Source: Thiodiazotropha sp040506975 (lineage in GTDB: Bacteria; Pseudomonadota; Gammaproteobacteria; Chromatiales; Chromatiaceae). From it: a stretch of DNA of 64,000 nt. The first letter of the stretch is position 1. The number at the start of each line of letters is the position of its first letter. The notes under the pieces are model-generated. The model was not told the origin of the DNA. It made no database searches and saw only the letters and a program-made list of their open reading frames with translations. The stretch covers positions 3,410,001 through 3,474,000 of the forward strand of contig OZ242974.1 in NCBI GenBank assembly GCA_965211775.1. Reading direction: 5' to 3'. The position numbers were made by a program, and so were the translations under genes. This document shows, in pieces, positions 1 to 9,616 of the stretch.

Positions 1-2
1 CG

Positions 3-437
3 ATACCGGACCTGACAGGCTATATCACCGAGGGGCAGATCGTCCTCAGTCGTGAGCTGCACAACCAGGGCATCTATCCCCCGGTGCACATATCCCCTTC
101 ACTGTCGCGTCTGATGAAAGACGGCATCGGCAAGGACTTCACCCGGGAGGACCATCCCCACGTCTCCAACCAGCTCTATGCCCTCTACGCCCGCGCCCTG
201 GAGACGCGCAATCTGGCCTCCATCATCGGCGCCGATGAGCTATCCGCCCGTGACCGCCGCTACCTGGAATTCGCCGATGCCTTCGAGCAGCGTTTCGTGC
301 AACAAGGGGAGGATGAAGACCGCAGTATCGAGGAGACCCTCAACCTGGCCTGGGATCTGCTTTCCACCTTCCCGCCACAGGCGCTGACCCGGGTCAACGA
401 AACCGAGATCGCCAAGTACCATCGGCAGAGCACATGA
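3..437 (+). CDS. V/A-type ATP synthase subunit B, C-terminal part
   Basis: The gene enters from the left edge; its reading frame is open from base 3 and stops at 437. It encodes the last ~144 residues of the non-catalytic B subunit of a V/A-type rotary ATPase, part of the A3B3 head. Seen: the family-typical run DLTGYITEGQIVLSREL, then the YPPV and SLSRLM segments and a helical C-terminal domain ending with a conserved LNLAWDLL stretch. The stop overlaps the start of the D subunit by four bases (ATGA), so the two are translationally coupled. The full gene should be about 430-460 codons. Such ATPases in bacteria either make ATP or pump H+/Na+; the direction cannot be told from this fragment. 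Confidence 0.9.
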   Translation: MPDLTGYITEGQIVLSRELHNQGIYPPVHISPSLSRLMKDGIGKDFTREDHPHVSNQLYALYARALETRNLASIIGADELSARDRRYLEFADAFEQRFVQQGEDEDRSIEETLNLAWDLLSTFPPQALTRVNETEIAKYHRQST

Positions 438-1057
438 CCGGTAAACGGATCAAAGCGGCCCCGACCAAGAACACCCTGCTGAATCTGAAACGGCAGCTCA
501 ATTTTCTCGAGGAGGGCCACAGCCTGCTGGAGCGCAAACGGGAGCTGCTCACGCGACTGGTCTATCAACGCATCGGCGAGTACCGCAAGATCAGAGATCA
601 AGCCCACGAAGCCACCAAACAGGCTTATCACTGGCTCAGCATGCTGCAGTTGCGCATGGGCAGCCGCGCCGTCAACCAGGCGGCTCTCGGAGTGGAACCC
701 GTGCTGGATCTGAAAATCCTGCCGCGGCGAAACCTCGGTGTGGAATACCCGTCTGTCAGTGGACAACTGCTGCCCCTCAATCCGGTCGGTCTGCTCGGCA
801 CCGATCCCAGCTTCGATGAAACCCGCCTGCACTTTGCCGAAGCCTCGCTTCAGCTGGCGAAGATGGGCGAAGTCTCGATGAGCCTGAACCGCCTGATTGC
901 CGAACAGCGTAAGGCGCAGAAACGGGTGAATGCGTTGCGCTATAACATTATCCCCCAGTATCGCAATACGATTCGTTTCATTGAAAATGCGCTGGAGGAA
1001 GAAGAAAGGAATGCCTTGTTTCAGGTGAAAGTATTGAGGGATCAGGAAAGAATATAA
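434..1057 (+). CDS. V/A-type ATP synthase subunit D
   Basis: 207 residues, the usual length for subunit D, the central-stalk rotor shaft that turns inside the A3B3 head. The N-terminus (MTGKRIKAAPTKNTLLNLK) is typical: a basic start followed by a long helix. A second long helix fills the C-terminal ~70 residues, giving the antiparallel coiled coil of the family. The start codon overlaps the subunit B stop (ATGA at 434-437). No further ATPase gene follows; the next 100 bases hold no gene and then IS copy A begins, so D is the last gene of the operon as it stands here. Confidence 0.92.
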   Translation: MTGKRIKAAPTKNTLLNLKRQLNFLEEGHSLLERKRELLTRLVYQRIGEYRKIRDQAHEATKQAYHWLSMLQLRMGSRAVNQAALGVEPVLDLKILPRRNLGVEYPSVSGQLLPLNPVGLLGTDPSFDETRLHFAEASLQLAKMGEVSMSLNRLIAEQRKAQKRVNALRYNIIPQYRNTIRFIENALEEEERNALFQVKVLRDQERI

Positions 1058-1167
1058 CTAATAAAAATCATCGGTCAATACATCCAACCCGGGATTTCTA
1101 TACTGGAAAAGCCATTCTGCTTATTGATGTAAAACAATTGTTACAAATTGATTCTCCAATATTCTTA

Positions 1168-2196
1168 CCTGATTACTCATGAGGCTCAGCTATTGAGCCT
1201 GTGGTGCAAGCATAATGGAACCTACTGAATAAAAGAGGATTTCATCATGCCGAGAAATACTATTCAATTTCAAAAAGGTCTTGGTTTGCACGATTTTCTG
1301 GAACAATATGGGACCGAGGATCAGTGTCGACAGGCATTGTATGATTTGCGCTGGCCGACGGGCTATGTCTGCCCTGAGTGCGGCAACACAACAGGCTGTG
1401 AACTCAAAAAGCGTCAGATATATCAATGTCACAAGTGCCATCATCAGACTTCCCTGACCGCCGGCAGCATCTTCCATGGCACCAAGCTGCCGCTGAGAAC
1501 GCGGTTTCTTGCGATCTATCTGTTGACCCAACGCAAGAAAAGTATCTCGGCGCTGCAACTTTCCCGCGAAATCGGGGTGAACTACAATACGGCCTGGCGA
1601 CTCAAGCATAAGTTGATGCAGGTGATGATGGAACGTGAGCGTGGAAAAAAACTGGCCGGTCGCATCGAATTGGATGATGCTTATCTCGGAGGCGAGCAAG
1701 CCGGTAAGCGTGGTCGTGGGTCGCGCAACAAAATCCCTTTCGTAGCTGCTGTTGAGACGACGCGGGACGGCAGGCCCATGAAAATTCAACTGCGTCGTGT
1801 AAGGGGCTTCCGCAAACGTGAAATCGCCCGCTACGCCCGCTCCTGCTTGATGCCTGGCAGCGAAGTCTTTACCGATGGGCTTTGGTGCTTTAGTGGCGTG
1901 ACAACCGCTGATTGCCATCATAACCCCATGGTGACGGGTGGTGGGCGCCAAAGTGTCCAGTATTCGTGCTTCAAATGGGTAAACACGATGTTGGGTAATG
2001 TCAAAAACAGTCTGTTGGGTACTTTTCATGCGATTCGAGATAAACATGTGTCGCGTTATCTTGCTGAGTTCGAATATCGGTTTAACCGCCGTTTCGATTT
2101 ACCCGCCATGATTGAACGATTGCTTTTTGCCGCTCTTCGCACTCCACCTATGCCATATCGCCTCTTGAGAATGGCTGAGGTTTAGGGGTAATCAGG
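1168..2196 (+). mobile_element. IS1595-family insertion sequence, copy A
   Basis: 1,029-bp element with terminal inverted repeats of the form CCTGATTACYCMTRARSCTC; the left end reads cctgattactcatgaggctc and the right end, reverse-complemented, cctgattacccctaaacctc. It is flanked by a perfect 8-bp target duplication, TATTCTTA (1160-1167 and 2197-2204), the duplication length known for IS1595. It contains a single transposase gene and no passenger. It is inserted between the ATPase operon and the FadL gene and breaks no visible gene. It is one of nine copies here, named A to I in order. Confidence 0.97.
1247..2185 (+). CDS. IS1595-family transposase (copy A)
   Basis: 312-residue ISXO2-like transposase. 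Seen: an N-terminal zinc-ribbon with CPECG (about residues 44-48) and CHKCHHQ (about 63-69), a helix-turn-helix-like stretch (ALQLSREIGVNYNTAWRLKH), then a DDE-type catalytic core with acidic residues in ELDDAYLGG (about 142-150), VFTDGLWCF, and a late Glu in the YLAEFEYRFNRR segment. The RBS agagg lies 9 bases before the ATG. This copy alone carries Arg instead of Trp in the segment LRTRFLAIY, so its activity may differ. The stop lies 11 bp from the right end of the element. Confidence 0.95.
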   Translation: MPRNTIQFQKGLGLHDFLEQYGTEDQCRQALYDLRWPTGYVCPECGNTTGCELKKRQIYQCHKCHHQTSLTAGSIFHGTKLPLRTRFLAIYLLTQRKKSISALQLSREIGVNYNTAWRLKHKLMQVMMERERGKKLAGRIELDDAYLGGEQAGKRGRGSRNKIPFVAAVETTRDGRPMKIQLRRVRGFRKREIARYARSCLMPGSEVFTDGLWCFSGVTTADCHHNPMVTGGGRQSVQYSCFKWVNTMLGNVKNSLLGTFHAIRDKHVSRYLAEFEYRFNRRFDLPAMIERLLFAALRTPPMPYRLLRMAEV

Positions 2197-2362
2197 TATT
2201 CTTAAGTTCCGCCAGGTTGTGGTTTTATAGTGCTTAATACAATAATCTTACCTGCCTGAATCGATCCTTTGATGTGACGGGGTCATGTGGATTGTGATTG
2301 GTTCGGATCACTGTAAAGCCAAGGCGCTTTGTCACTATTCAGATCTGTTGGGGAATTTCATT

Positions 2363-3691
2363 ATGGCAGTCAGTTTCTTACTGGGCAGGCGATCAAGAGT
2401 AATTCACCCGCTGTCCCGCTTCCTAGGGCTTGTACTAATCATCTCTGTGAGCCATACAGTCCACGCGACCAATGGCTATTCCCCCACCGGGTTCGGCACC
2501 ACCAACAAGGGCATGGCGGGTGCCGGTGTTGCATTTCCCCAGGACACCATCGCCGCCGCGACCAATCCTGCCGGCATGGTTCTGCTCGGTCACAGAACAG
2601 ATCTGGGCATAGCCCTTTTCTCACCTTCCGAGCGCGGCTTTACAGCCAATAACGACGCCCTTTCACCGATGCGGATTCCAGCCGGTGAATACACCAGTGA
2701 TAACGATATATTTCTTGTCCCTCATGGCGGATGGAACAGGCCCCTGGACGAACATAGCAGTATCGGTATCTCCGTCGGTGGCAACGGCGGCATGAATACC
2801 GAATACGATAGCGCGGTGTTCGGTAATTTCGGGGCTGCCTTCGGCATTCCCACCAGCTCTCCGACAGGCGTGGATTTCGCCCAACTGTTTCTCGGTGTCA
2901 CCTATGCCCGTAAGGTCAGTGATGGCCACTGGCTGGGTATCATGCCAATAGTCGCTATGCAACGGTTCAAGGCGGAAGGCCTGGAACCGTTCGATAATCC
3001 CATGGCGACAACCGCAACCGGCAAGGTAACCAACAACGGTTATGATCAGTCATGGGGCTACGGTGTACGGATAGGCTGGCTGGGCAGGATCGATGATAGA
3101 CTGTCGCTGGGCGCCTCATACCAAAGCCGCCTCTATATGTCGGAATTTGACGACTACGAGGGCCTGTTTGCTGAACAGGGGGATTTCGATACCCCCTCAA
3201 CCTGGGTCATTGGACTCTCTTATATTGCCAGTCCGACGGTTACGTTGGCGCTTGACTATCAATACATCAATTACGGTGAGGTAAGGTCTCTCGCGAATGG
3301 CAATGATGTCAACTTCTTCGCCAATCCCAGTCAACGACTTGGTTCGGATCAGGGGTTGGGGTTTGGTTGGGACGACATGGGAATCTGGAAATTCGGAGTA
3401 CAGTGGGAATATGATCCTCAGTGGACCTTTCGTGCGGGTTACAGCCGTGCCGATGAGCTGTTTGAAGGCGGACAGGCGCTGTTCAATGTACTTGCACCGG
3501 CAACGATCCGTGACCACCTGAGCATCGGCACCACTTTTTCCTTTAATAAAACGAATCAAATCAATCTGTCATTGACACGTGCACTGAATGAGAAGATCGA
3601 GGGAAGCAATCCGGTCTTTACACCTGGCCAGACAGGCTCGGTGGAAATGGAACAGTGGGAACTGGAACTAAGTTGGGCACACCATTTCTGA
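2363..3691 (+). CDS. FadL/OmpP1/TodX-family outer-membrane transport protein
   Basis: About 442 residues from ATG 2363, which follows a ggggaa RBS; an upstream in-frame ATG at 2285 would add 26 unlikely residues before the signal peptide. Seen: a signal sequence ending VHA, then the mature N-terminus TNGYSPTGFGTTNKGMAGAG, the hallmark of FadL family proteins, including the NPAG motif. The rest alternates like a beta-barrel and ends in Phe (LSWAHHF), as expected for an outer-membrane barrel. Family members pass long-chain fatty acids or aromatic hydrocarbons through the outer membrane; the substrate is not predictable here. It stands alone, 90 bp downstream of an IS1595 copy. Confidence 0.9.
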   Translation: MAVSFLLGRRSRVIHPLSRFLGLVLIISVSHTVHATNGYSPTGFGTTNKGMAGAGVAFPQDTIAAATNPAGMVLLGHRTDLGIALFSPSERGFTANNDALSPMRIPAGEYTSDNDIFLVPHGGWNRPLDEHSSIGISVGGNGGMNTEYDSAVFGNFGAAFGIPTSSPTGVDFAQLFLGVTYARKVSDGHWLGIMPIVAMQRFKAEGLEPFDNPMATTATGKVTNNGYDQSWGYGVRIGWLGRIDDRLSLGASYQSRLYMSEFDDYEGLFAEQGDFDTPSTWVIGLSYIASPTVTLALDYQYINYGEVRSLANGNDVNFFANPSQRLGSDQGLGFGWDDMGIWKFGVQWEYDPQWTFRAGYSRADELFEGGQALFNVLAPATIRDHLSIGTTFSFNKTNQINLSLTRALNEKIEGSNPVFTPGQTGSVEMEQWELELSWAHHF

Positions 3692-3934
3692 GCTCAATCG
3701 TTCTTATTATCAATACCTATATTCTCGTCAAGACACAATATACGTGTATATGAAGCTTTGACGACTTGTAGTGAACCATGCTCATGACAGACCTTGTTGC
3801 AACAAAGTGGTTTTTAAAAATAGGTATTAACTGATAAAACGCGTTCCGCGTGATGATCCAGGCGGCCTCACAGTCGACATACACCCGATAGAAGCAAAAA
3901 GTTTACAAAAAAAGATACATTTTAATAACCGCTT

Positions 3935-5208
3935 CACTGCTGTCCCATTAACTGAGATTTAGGAGGCCCAGGTTATTCACATTTGGATAAAATAAAAGCG
4001 CAAACAAATCATTGAATCAAAAGGAATAACCAGGCCATTTCACATAATAGCACGGTATTTGCGCAACTGCTGAAACTGATTTCGAGACATGAATTTGAAA
4101 CACTGGCAAAAGAACATCATACAGGCAGGGCTTTTCGTAAAAACTCCCGCTGGAGCCAGTTCGTGGCAATGATGATGGGACAACTTTCCGGTAGAAACAG
4201 TTTGCGGGATATGGTTGATAATCTCGGGGCACAGGCGCATCGTCTTTATCACCTGGGTAGTCGTTTGATTAGGCGTTCGAGTTTATCTCGCATCAACAAT
4301 GACAAGCCTTACACGCTTTATGAAGAGTTGTTTAGCAAACTGTTGACGCGATGCCAGGCAAAAGCACCATCGCATGATTTTCGTTTTAAGAATCCACTGT
4401 ATTCCCTGGATGCCAGTATCATTGATTTATGCCTGTCAGTTTTTCCATGGGCTGAATTTCGCACGACAAAAGCGGCAGTAAAATTACATGTTGGACTCAA
4501 CCATTCAGGTCATTTACCCGAGTTCTTTGCTGTCACCGAAGGCAACCAGCATGAAGTCAATATTGGCAAGCTGATGAATTTTCCAAAAGGCAGTATTGTG
4601 ACCTTCGATAAAGGCTATAACGACTACGAGTGGTATAATCAACTGAATAAAAAAGGCATTTTCTTTGTTACACGTCAAAAGTCCAATGCAGTTTATCGGG
4701 TGATATCCCGCCAGCCAGTGATTAAAAGCAAAGGACTGACATCAGATCAAATCATTGAATTTACCGGGCCAATCACAGCAAAGAAGTGTCCAATTCAGTT
4801 GCGTCGTATCGGTTACCGCGATCCTGAAACCAGCAAGCATTATGTTTTTCTGACGAATAATTTCAAGCTGGCTGCCAAAACCATTGCACAGATTTATAAG
4901 GCTCGTTGGGATATTGAGTTGTTCTTCAAGTGGATCAAACAGAACCTGAAAATCAAATCATTTGTCGGTACCAGTAAGAATGCTGTGATGACGCAAATCT
5001 GGATTGCTTTGTGTGTTTATTTGTTGCTTGCCTATATCAAGTTCCAGTCGAAAATCCGAAAAAGTGCTCAACAGATATTGCGATTATTACAGATGAACCT
5101 GTTTGAAAAACGAGACCTGATGGCGTTACTACGAGGAGACCCAATCAATGACAAAACAAATGATTGCAATCAACTGGCTCTACTGTAAAAGTTAATGGGA
5201 CAGCAATG
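3935..5208 (+). mobile_element. IS4-family insertion sequence
   Basis: 1,274-bp element. The left end reads cactgctgtcccattaact and the right end, reverse-complemented, cattgctgtcccattaact: 19 bases with one mismatch. A 9-bp duplication TAACCGCTT flanks it (3926-3934 and 5209-5217), which is in the range known for IS4. It carries one transposase gene. It lies in the gap between FadL and IS1595 copy B, and no gene is visibly disrupted. Confidence 0.9.
4037..5188 (+). CDS. IS4-family transposase, possible ATT start or lost start codon
   Basis: The frame is open from 4016, just after a TGA at 4013-4015, and has no ATG before 4163. The residues before that ATG clearly belong to the protein: SHNSTVFAQLLKLISRHEFE is the normal IS4-type N-terminus. 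Family members begin MSHxxTVF, which aligns the start with an ATT codon at 4037. An aaagga sequence lies about 12 bases upstream. Seen catalytic features: Asp in LDASIIDLCL, Asp in TFDKGYNDYEWY, and the Y-2-R-3-E-6-K signature in YKARWDIELFFKWIK. Either ATT is used or the element lost its start by point mutation and is inactive. Confidence 0.85.
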   Translation: MSHNSTVFAQLLKLISRHEFETLAKEHHTGRAFRKNSRWSQFVAMMMGQLSGRNSLRDMVDNLGAQAHRLYHLGSRLIRRSSLSRINNDKPYTLYEELFSKLLTRCQAKAPSHDFRFKNPLYSLDASIIDLCLSVFPWAEFRTTKAAVKLHVGLNHSGHLPEFFAVTEGNQHEVNIGKLMNFPKGSIVTFDKGYNDYEWYNQLNKKGIFFVTRQKSNAVYRVISRQPVIKSKGLTSDQIIEFTGPITAKKCPIQLRRIGYRDPETSKHYVFLTNNFKLAAKTIAQIYKARWDIELFFKWIKQNLKIKSFVGTSKNAVMTQIWIALCVYLLLAYIKFQSKIRKSAQQILRLLQMNLFEKRDLMALLRGDPINDKTNDCNQLALL

Positions 5209-5243
5209 TAACCGCTTATATTTTTTCTAAATTTATAATCTTA

Positions 5244-6272
5244 CCTGATTACCCCTAAACCTCAGCCATTCTCAAGAGGCGATATGGCATAGGTGGAGTG
5301 CGAAGAGCGGCAAAAAGCAATCGTTCAATCATGGCGGGTAAATCGAAACGGCGGTTAAACCGATATTCGAACTCAGCAAGATAACGCGACACATGTTTAT
5401 CTCGAATCGCATGAAAAGTACCCAACAGACTGTTTTTGACATTACCCAACATCGTGTTTACCCATTTGAAGCACGAATACTGGACACTTTGGCGCCCACC
5501 ACCCGTCACCATGGGGTTATGATGGCAATCAGCGGTTGTCACGCCACTAAAGCACCAAAGCCCATCGGTAAAGACTTCGCTGCCAGGCATCAAGCAGGAG
5601 CGGGCGTAGCGGGCGATTTCACGTTTGCGGAAGCCCCTTACACGACGCAGTTGAATTTTCATGGGCCTGCCGTCCCGCGTCGTCTCAACAGCAGCTACGA
5701 AAGGGATTTTGTTGCGCGACCCACGACCACGCTTACCGGCTTGCTCGCCTCCGAGATAAGCATCATCCAATTCGATGCGACCGGCCAGTTTTTTTCCACG
5801 CTCACGTTCCATCATCACCTGCATCAACTTATGCTTGAGTCGCCAGGCCGTATTGTAGTTCACCCCGATTTCGCGGGAAAGTTGCAGCGCCGAGATACTT
5901 TTCTTGCGTTGGGTCAACAGATAGATCGCAAGAAACCACGTTCTCAGCGGCAGCTTGGTGCCATGGAAGATGCTGCCGGCGGTCAGGGAAGTCTGATGAT
6001 GGCACTTGTGACATTGATATATCTGACGCTTTTTGAGTTCACAGCCTGTTGTGTTGCCGCACTCAGGGCAGACATAGCCCGTCGGCCAGCGCAAATCATA
6101 CAATGCCTGTCGACACTGATCCTCGGTCCCATATTGTTCCAGAAAATCGTGCAAACCAAGACCTTTTTGAAATTGAATAGTATTTCTCGGCATGATGAAA
6201 TCCTCTTTTATTCAGTAGGTTCCATTATGCTTGCACCACAGGCTCAATAGCTGAGCCTCAGGGGTAATCAGG
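5244..6272 (-). mobile_element. IS1595-family insertion sequence, copy B
   Basis: Full 1,029-bp copy in reverse orientation with perfect target duplication TAATCTTA (5236-5243 and 6273-6280). Its transposase-proximal end has the CCTGATTACCCCTGAGGCTC variant shared with copies D and F. Confidence 0.97.
5255..6193 (-). CDS. IS1595-family transposase (copy B)
   Basis: Intact 312-codon gene. Compared with copy A it has Trp in LRTWFLAIY, the majority residue. All zinc-ribbon cysteines and catalytic acidic residues are present, so it is probably functional. Confidence 0.95.
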   Translation of the reverse strand: MPRNTIQFQKGLGLHDFLEQYGTEDQCRQALYDLRWPTGYVCPECGNTTGCELKKRQIYQCHKCHHQTSLTAGSIFHGTKLPLRTWFLAIYLLTQRKKSISALQLSREIGVNYNTAWRLKHKLMQVMMERERGKKLAGRIELDDAYLGGEQAGKRGRGSRNKIPFVAAVETTRDGRPMKIQLRRVRGFRKREIARYARSCLMPGSEVFTDGLWCFSGVTTADCHHNPMVTGGGRQSVQYSCFKWVNTMLGNVKNSLLGTFHAIRDKHVSRYLAEFEYRFNRRFDLPAMIERLLFAALRTPPMPYRLLRMAEV

Positions 6273-6411
6273 TAATCTTATGATCAAATGCATGGTCTAA
6301 TTGAGGTAAAATGGAGGGAATATAAAGCTTCTCCCCATCTATAATAGCTATGGTTGATAGTATGCCTATCAGCAGATCATCCCCACACCGGTGACTGGAG
6401 GGTAAACAATA

Positions 6412-6981
6412 ATGAATATTAGAATCACTTCCATTTATTCGATTGCTGCCTTGTTTCTTCTCTCAGTGGTGAATGCCTGGGCCGATGAGTATCAGGAGAC
6501 AGTTGATATCTTTAATGCCGCCAGTGAAAGTGGATGGTTCTTCGACAACCATCATGGCTATGCTGTTTTTCCCACCGTTGGAAAGGCGGGGATCGGCATT
6601 GGCGGCGCCTTCGGCAAGGGGCGCGTGTACGAGAATGGCGTGCACATCGGCGATACCAAGGTCACTCAGGTAACAATCGGCCTGCAACTCGGCGGACAGG
6701 CCTACAGCATGATTATTTTTTTCCAGGACAAGCGGGCACTGGATGAGTTTACCAGCGGCAACTTCGAATTCGGCGCGCAGGCTACCGCTGTCGCGATCAC
6801 CGCCGGTGCCTCAGCCGCTGCGACGACCACAGGAAGTTCTGTCGGCGCAAGTGGCGGCCAACATGACGCCATCACCTCAGGTAAATATCACAAAGGCATG
6901 GCCACCTTTACCGTCGCCAAGGGCGGCTTGATGTATGAGGCGAGCATCGGCGGTCAGAAATTCAGCTACACGGCGAAGTAG
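6412..6981 (+). CDS. SYLF (YSC84)-domain lipid-binding protein
   Basis: 189 residues. Residues 1-24 form a signal peptide ending in AWA, so the protein is exported. The rest matches the SYLF domain: GYAVFPTVGKAGIGIGGAFG near residues 50-69, GGQAYSMIIFF near 100, and a C-terminal GGLMYEASIGGQKFSY. SYLF proteins bind acidic phospholipids in eukaryotes; the bacterial role is not established. An ATG follows ctggaggg with a spacing of about 9-10. It stands alone between IS copies B and C. Confidence 0.88.
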   Translation: MNIRITSIYSIAALFLLSVVNAWADEYQETVDIFNAASESGWFFDNHHGYAVFPTVGKAGIGIGGAFGKGRVYENGVHIGDTKVTQVTIGLQLGGQAYSMIIFFQDKRALDEFTSGNFEFGAQATAVAITAGASAAATTTGSSVGASGGQHDAITSGKYHKGMATFTVAKGGLMYEASIGGQKFSYTAK

Positions 6982-7330
6982 CTGACACGGAAAGTATTCA
7001 GGTTTTATCTAAGGTAGCGCAAACCGATCACAGCACAGTCAATCCAGCGAAGGCAGGAATCCAGTTAGTCATTGAAAGGCTGGCACAGGATCTCACGCCT
7101 GTGCCTCGCTGCGCCAGGAATGGTGAATCAATCAGAACTTTCCCCTATCAATGCCGTCCTCTCACATAGTGATATTGACTTCCTATATGGCTGGATGTGT
7201 TCGTCAGTTGAATCATGGATCCCCGCCATCTCGGATTGCGCGCGAATACCCTTGGCGTTGTATACCCCATGCTCAGATCATTTGAAATTTAGTGGGAACC
7301 TATCAATAACCAGATGCCTCTTTAAGGTTA
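6982..7330 (+). other. Gene-free 349-bp gap with REP-like remnants
   Basis: No convincing gene. Two short stretches, ccagcgaaggcaggaatcca (about 7043-7062) and ggatccccgccat (about 7217-7229), resemble the arms of the common proteobacterial repeat that reads like tggattcccgcctacgcggg, but no complete hairpin is present. The 3' end contains the native upstream region of the ECF sigma gene, now separated from it by IS copy C. Confidence 0.4.
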
Positions 7331-8056
7331 CCTGATTACTCATGAGGCTCAGCTATTGAGCCTGTGGTGCAAGCATAATGGAACCTACTGAATAAAAGAG
7401 GATTTCATCATGCCGAGAAATACCATTCAATTTCAAAAAGGCCTTGGTTTGCACGATTTTCTGGAACAATATGGGACCGAGGATCAGTGTCGACAGGCAT
7501 TGTATGATTTGCGCTGGCCGACGGGCTATGTCTGCCCTGAGTGCGGCAACACAACAGGCTGTGAACTCAAAAAGCGTCAGATATATCAATGTCACAAGTG
7601 CCATCATCAGACTTCCCTGACCGCCGGCAGCATCTTCCATGGCACCAAGCTGCCGCTGAGAACGTGGTTTCTTGCGATCTATCTGTTGACCCAACGCAAG
7701 AAAAGTATCTCGGCGCTGCAACTTTCCCGCGAAATCGGGGTGAACTACAATACGGCCTGGCGACTCAAGCATAAGTTGATGCAGGTGATGATGGAACGTG
7801 AGCGTGGAAAAAAACTGGCCGGTCGCATCGAATTGGATGATGCTTATCTCGGAGGCGAGCAAGCCGGTAAGCGTGGTCGTGGGTCGCGCAACAAAATCCC
7901 TTTCGTAGCTGCTGTTGAGACGACGCGGGACGGCAGGCCCATGAAAATTCAACTGCGTCGTGTAAGGGGCTTCCGCAAACGTGAAATCGCCCGCTACGCC
8001 CGCTCCTGCTTGATGCCTGGCAGCGAAGTCTTTACCGATGGGCTTTGGTGCTTTAG

Positions 8057-9616
8057 CCCGAATATTTCACAAATAAAGAGGGTAAAACCCGTGTAGTTCA
8101 ATAGAATTCAGTTACTTAGGCTGAAATTGAACGAGGTTTTGCCTGTGACAGAATGTACCCAAGGTCGTTTTGCTTTTCCAGCGGTAAAACGCCGCCAGGT
8201 TGAAGCGGATTTTTCCGGTGGTGATATCAGCAGTGATGGCGGCGTGTTGTTGCTACGACAAGCGGACCGACGGCTGGGATTGCTTGAAGCCGTCAATGAC
8301 ACTCTCGCTGATCCACGCGATGGCCGCTATGTGCAACATGATCAGATTTCTCTACTACGCCAGCGGGTCTATGCCCTGTGCCAGGGCTATGAAGACCTCA
8401 ACGATCACGACAGTCTGCGACAAGATTTGGCCTTTCAGACGGCCGTGGAACAGGATCAGGCACTGGGCAGTTCACCCACGCTCTGTCGCTTGGAGAATCG
8501 GTCAGATCGGGCAACCGCTGTCGCGATCCATCAGGTCCTGATCGAGCAGTTCATCGCCTCGTTTGCCGAGCCACCCGAGGAGTTGATCCTGGACTTCGAC
8601 GCCACCGATGACCGGGTTCACGGCCTGCAGGAAGGCCGCTTCTTCCACGGTTACTACGATAACTACTGCTTTCTCCCGTTGTACGTGTTTTGCGGCGAAC
8701 AACTGCTGGTCAGCTATTTGCGCCCGAGCAAGATCGACGGGGCGAAACATGCGTGGGCGATCCTCGCCCTGCTGGTCAAACGCTTGCGTCAGGCGTGGCC
8801 GGCGGTGCGGATCATCCTGAGAGCCGACTCGGGCTTCTGTCGTCACCGCATGCTGCGCTGGTGTGAACGCCATGGCATTGGCTACATCGTAGGCCTGGCG
8901 CGCAACCACCGCCTGCAACGGATGATCGAGGAAGACTTCACTGCAGTCGAGCAATGCTTCAAGGCCAACGGACAGAAGCAACGCGTCTTCCTTGGCCTGC
9001 GCTACGGTGCACGCAGCTGGCGCCGTCGACGCGCGGTGATCGCCAAGCTGGAGGTGAGTGAGCGAGGGCGTAATCCCCGATTTGTCGTCACCAACCTCAA
9101 CGGCGATGCCCAAACCCTTTACGACGACGTCTATTGTGCGCGGGGCGAGATGGAAAACCGCATCAAGGAACAACAGCTGGGGCTGTTTGCTGATCGCACC
9201 AGTGCACATCATTGGTGGACCAATCAGTTTCGCTTGCTGCTGTCGAGCCTGGCCTATGTGTTGATGGAAGCGATTCGCCGCTTGGCCTTACAGGGTACAG
9301 AACTGGCCAAGACCCAGGTCGGCACGCTGCGGCTTAAACTACTCAAAGTGGGTGCGGTGGTGATACGCAATACCCGGCGTGTCCGCTTCCTGCTCTCCAG
9401 TGTCTTTCCTTACCAGGCATTGTTCTTCAGTGTGGCCGAACGGCTGGAGCCAGGATAGCACGCGATGAGTGCTGCCCCGGCACGTTGATAAATAACGGGG
9501 TAAGGGGAAGCTGTGCCTGTCAGCCAGAAATCGGGGCGTTTGGAGCCGGTATCATCCTGTTTCTCGTCCCGGCCTTCTCCTCGTGCCAGTATCGGCAAAT
9601 GGATGAAATATCCGGG
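8057..9616 (+). mobile_element. IS1380-family insertion sequence, type 1, nested in copy C
   Basis: 1,560 bp. The ends are cccgaatatttca on the left and cccggatatttca at the right end reverse-complemented. Target duplication TTAG at 8053-8056 and 9617-9620. Its transposase is clearly related to but distinct from the three type 2 elements here (the proteins differ at many positions), so it is a separate IS species. Confidence 0.93.
8145..9458 (+). CDS. IS1380-family transposase (type 1)
   Basis: About 437 residues from GTG 8145, which has gagg 8 bases upstream; TTG codons at 8127 and 8139 are alternatives. Seen: the family N-terminus FSGGDISSDGGVLLLRQADR and DDE-type features, with Asp in LILDFDATDD, Asp in ILRADSGFCRH and Glu in NRIKEQQLGLFADRTSA. 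It lies in the same direction as the host IS1595 transposase. The gene looks intact. Confidence 0.93.
   Translation: MTECTQGRFAFPAVKRRQVEADFSGGDISSDGGVLLLRQADRRLGLLEAVNDTLADPRDGRYVQHDQISLLRQRVYALCQGYEDLNDHDSLRQDLAFQTAVEQDQALGSSPTLCRLENRSDRATAVAIHQVLIEQFIASFAEPPEELILDFDATDDRVHGLQEGRFFHGYYDNYCFLPLYVFCGEQLLVSYLRPSKIDGAKHAWAILALLVKRLRQAWPAVRIILRADSGFCRHRMLRWCERHGIGYIVGLARNHRLQRMIEEDFTAVEQCFKANGQKQRVFLGLRYGARSWRRRRAVIAKLEVSERGRNPRFVVTNLNGDAQTLYDDVYCARGEMENRIKEQQLGLFADRTSAHHWWTNQFRLLLSSLAYVLMEAIRRLALQGTELAKTQVGTLRLKLLKVGAVVIRNTRRVRFLLSSVFPYQALFFSVAERLEPG

Noticed and set aside
1190..2047. 285-codon open frame antisense to every IS1595 transposase
   Set aside because: It lies fully within the transposase gene in the opposite frame, has no family likeness and no RBS, and is kept open by codon bias. 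The same holds for its counterparts in the other copies.
3790..3934. Possible regulatory structure before the IS4 element
   Set aside because: AT-rich, with only short imperfect repeats; nothing specific to support.
1168..6272. Composite transposon formed by IS1595 copies A and B around FadL and the IS4 element
   Set aside because: Each copy has its own perfect target duplication, so both inserted singly. The same applies to all other neighbouring pairs of copies with own duplications.
7072..7335. 87-codon frame between the SYLF gene and copy C
   Set aside because: No RBS, mixed composition and it contains the REP-like remnant; it runs into the target site of copy C.
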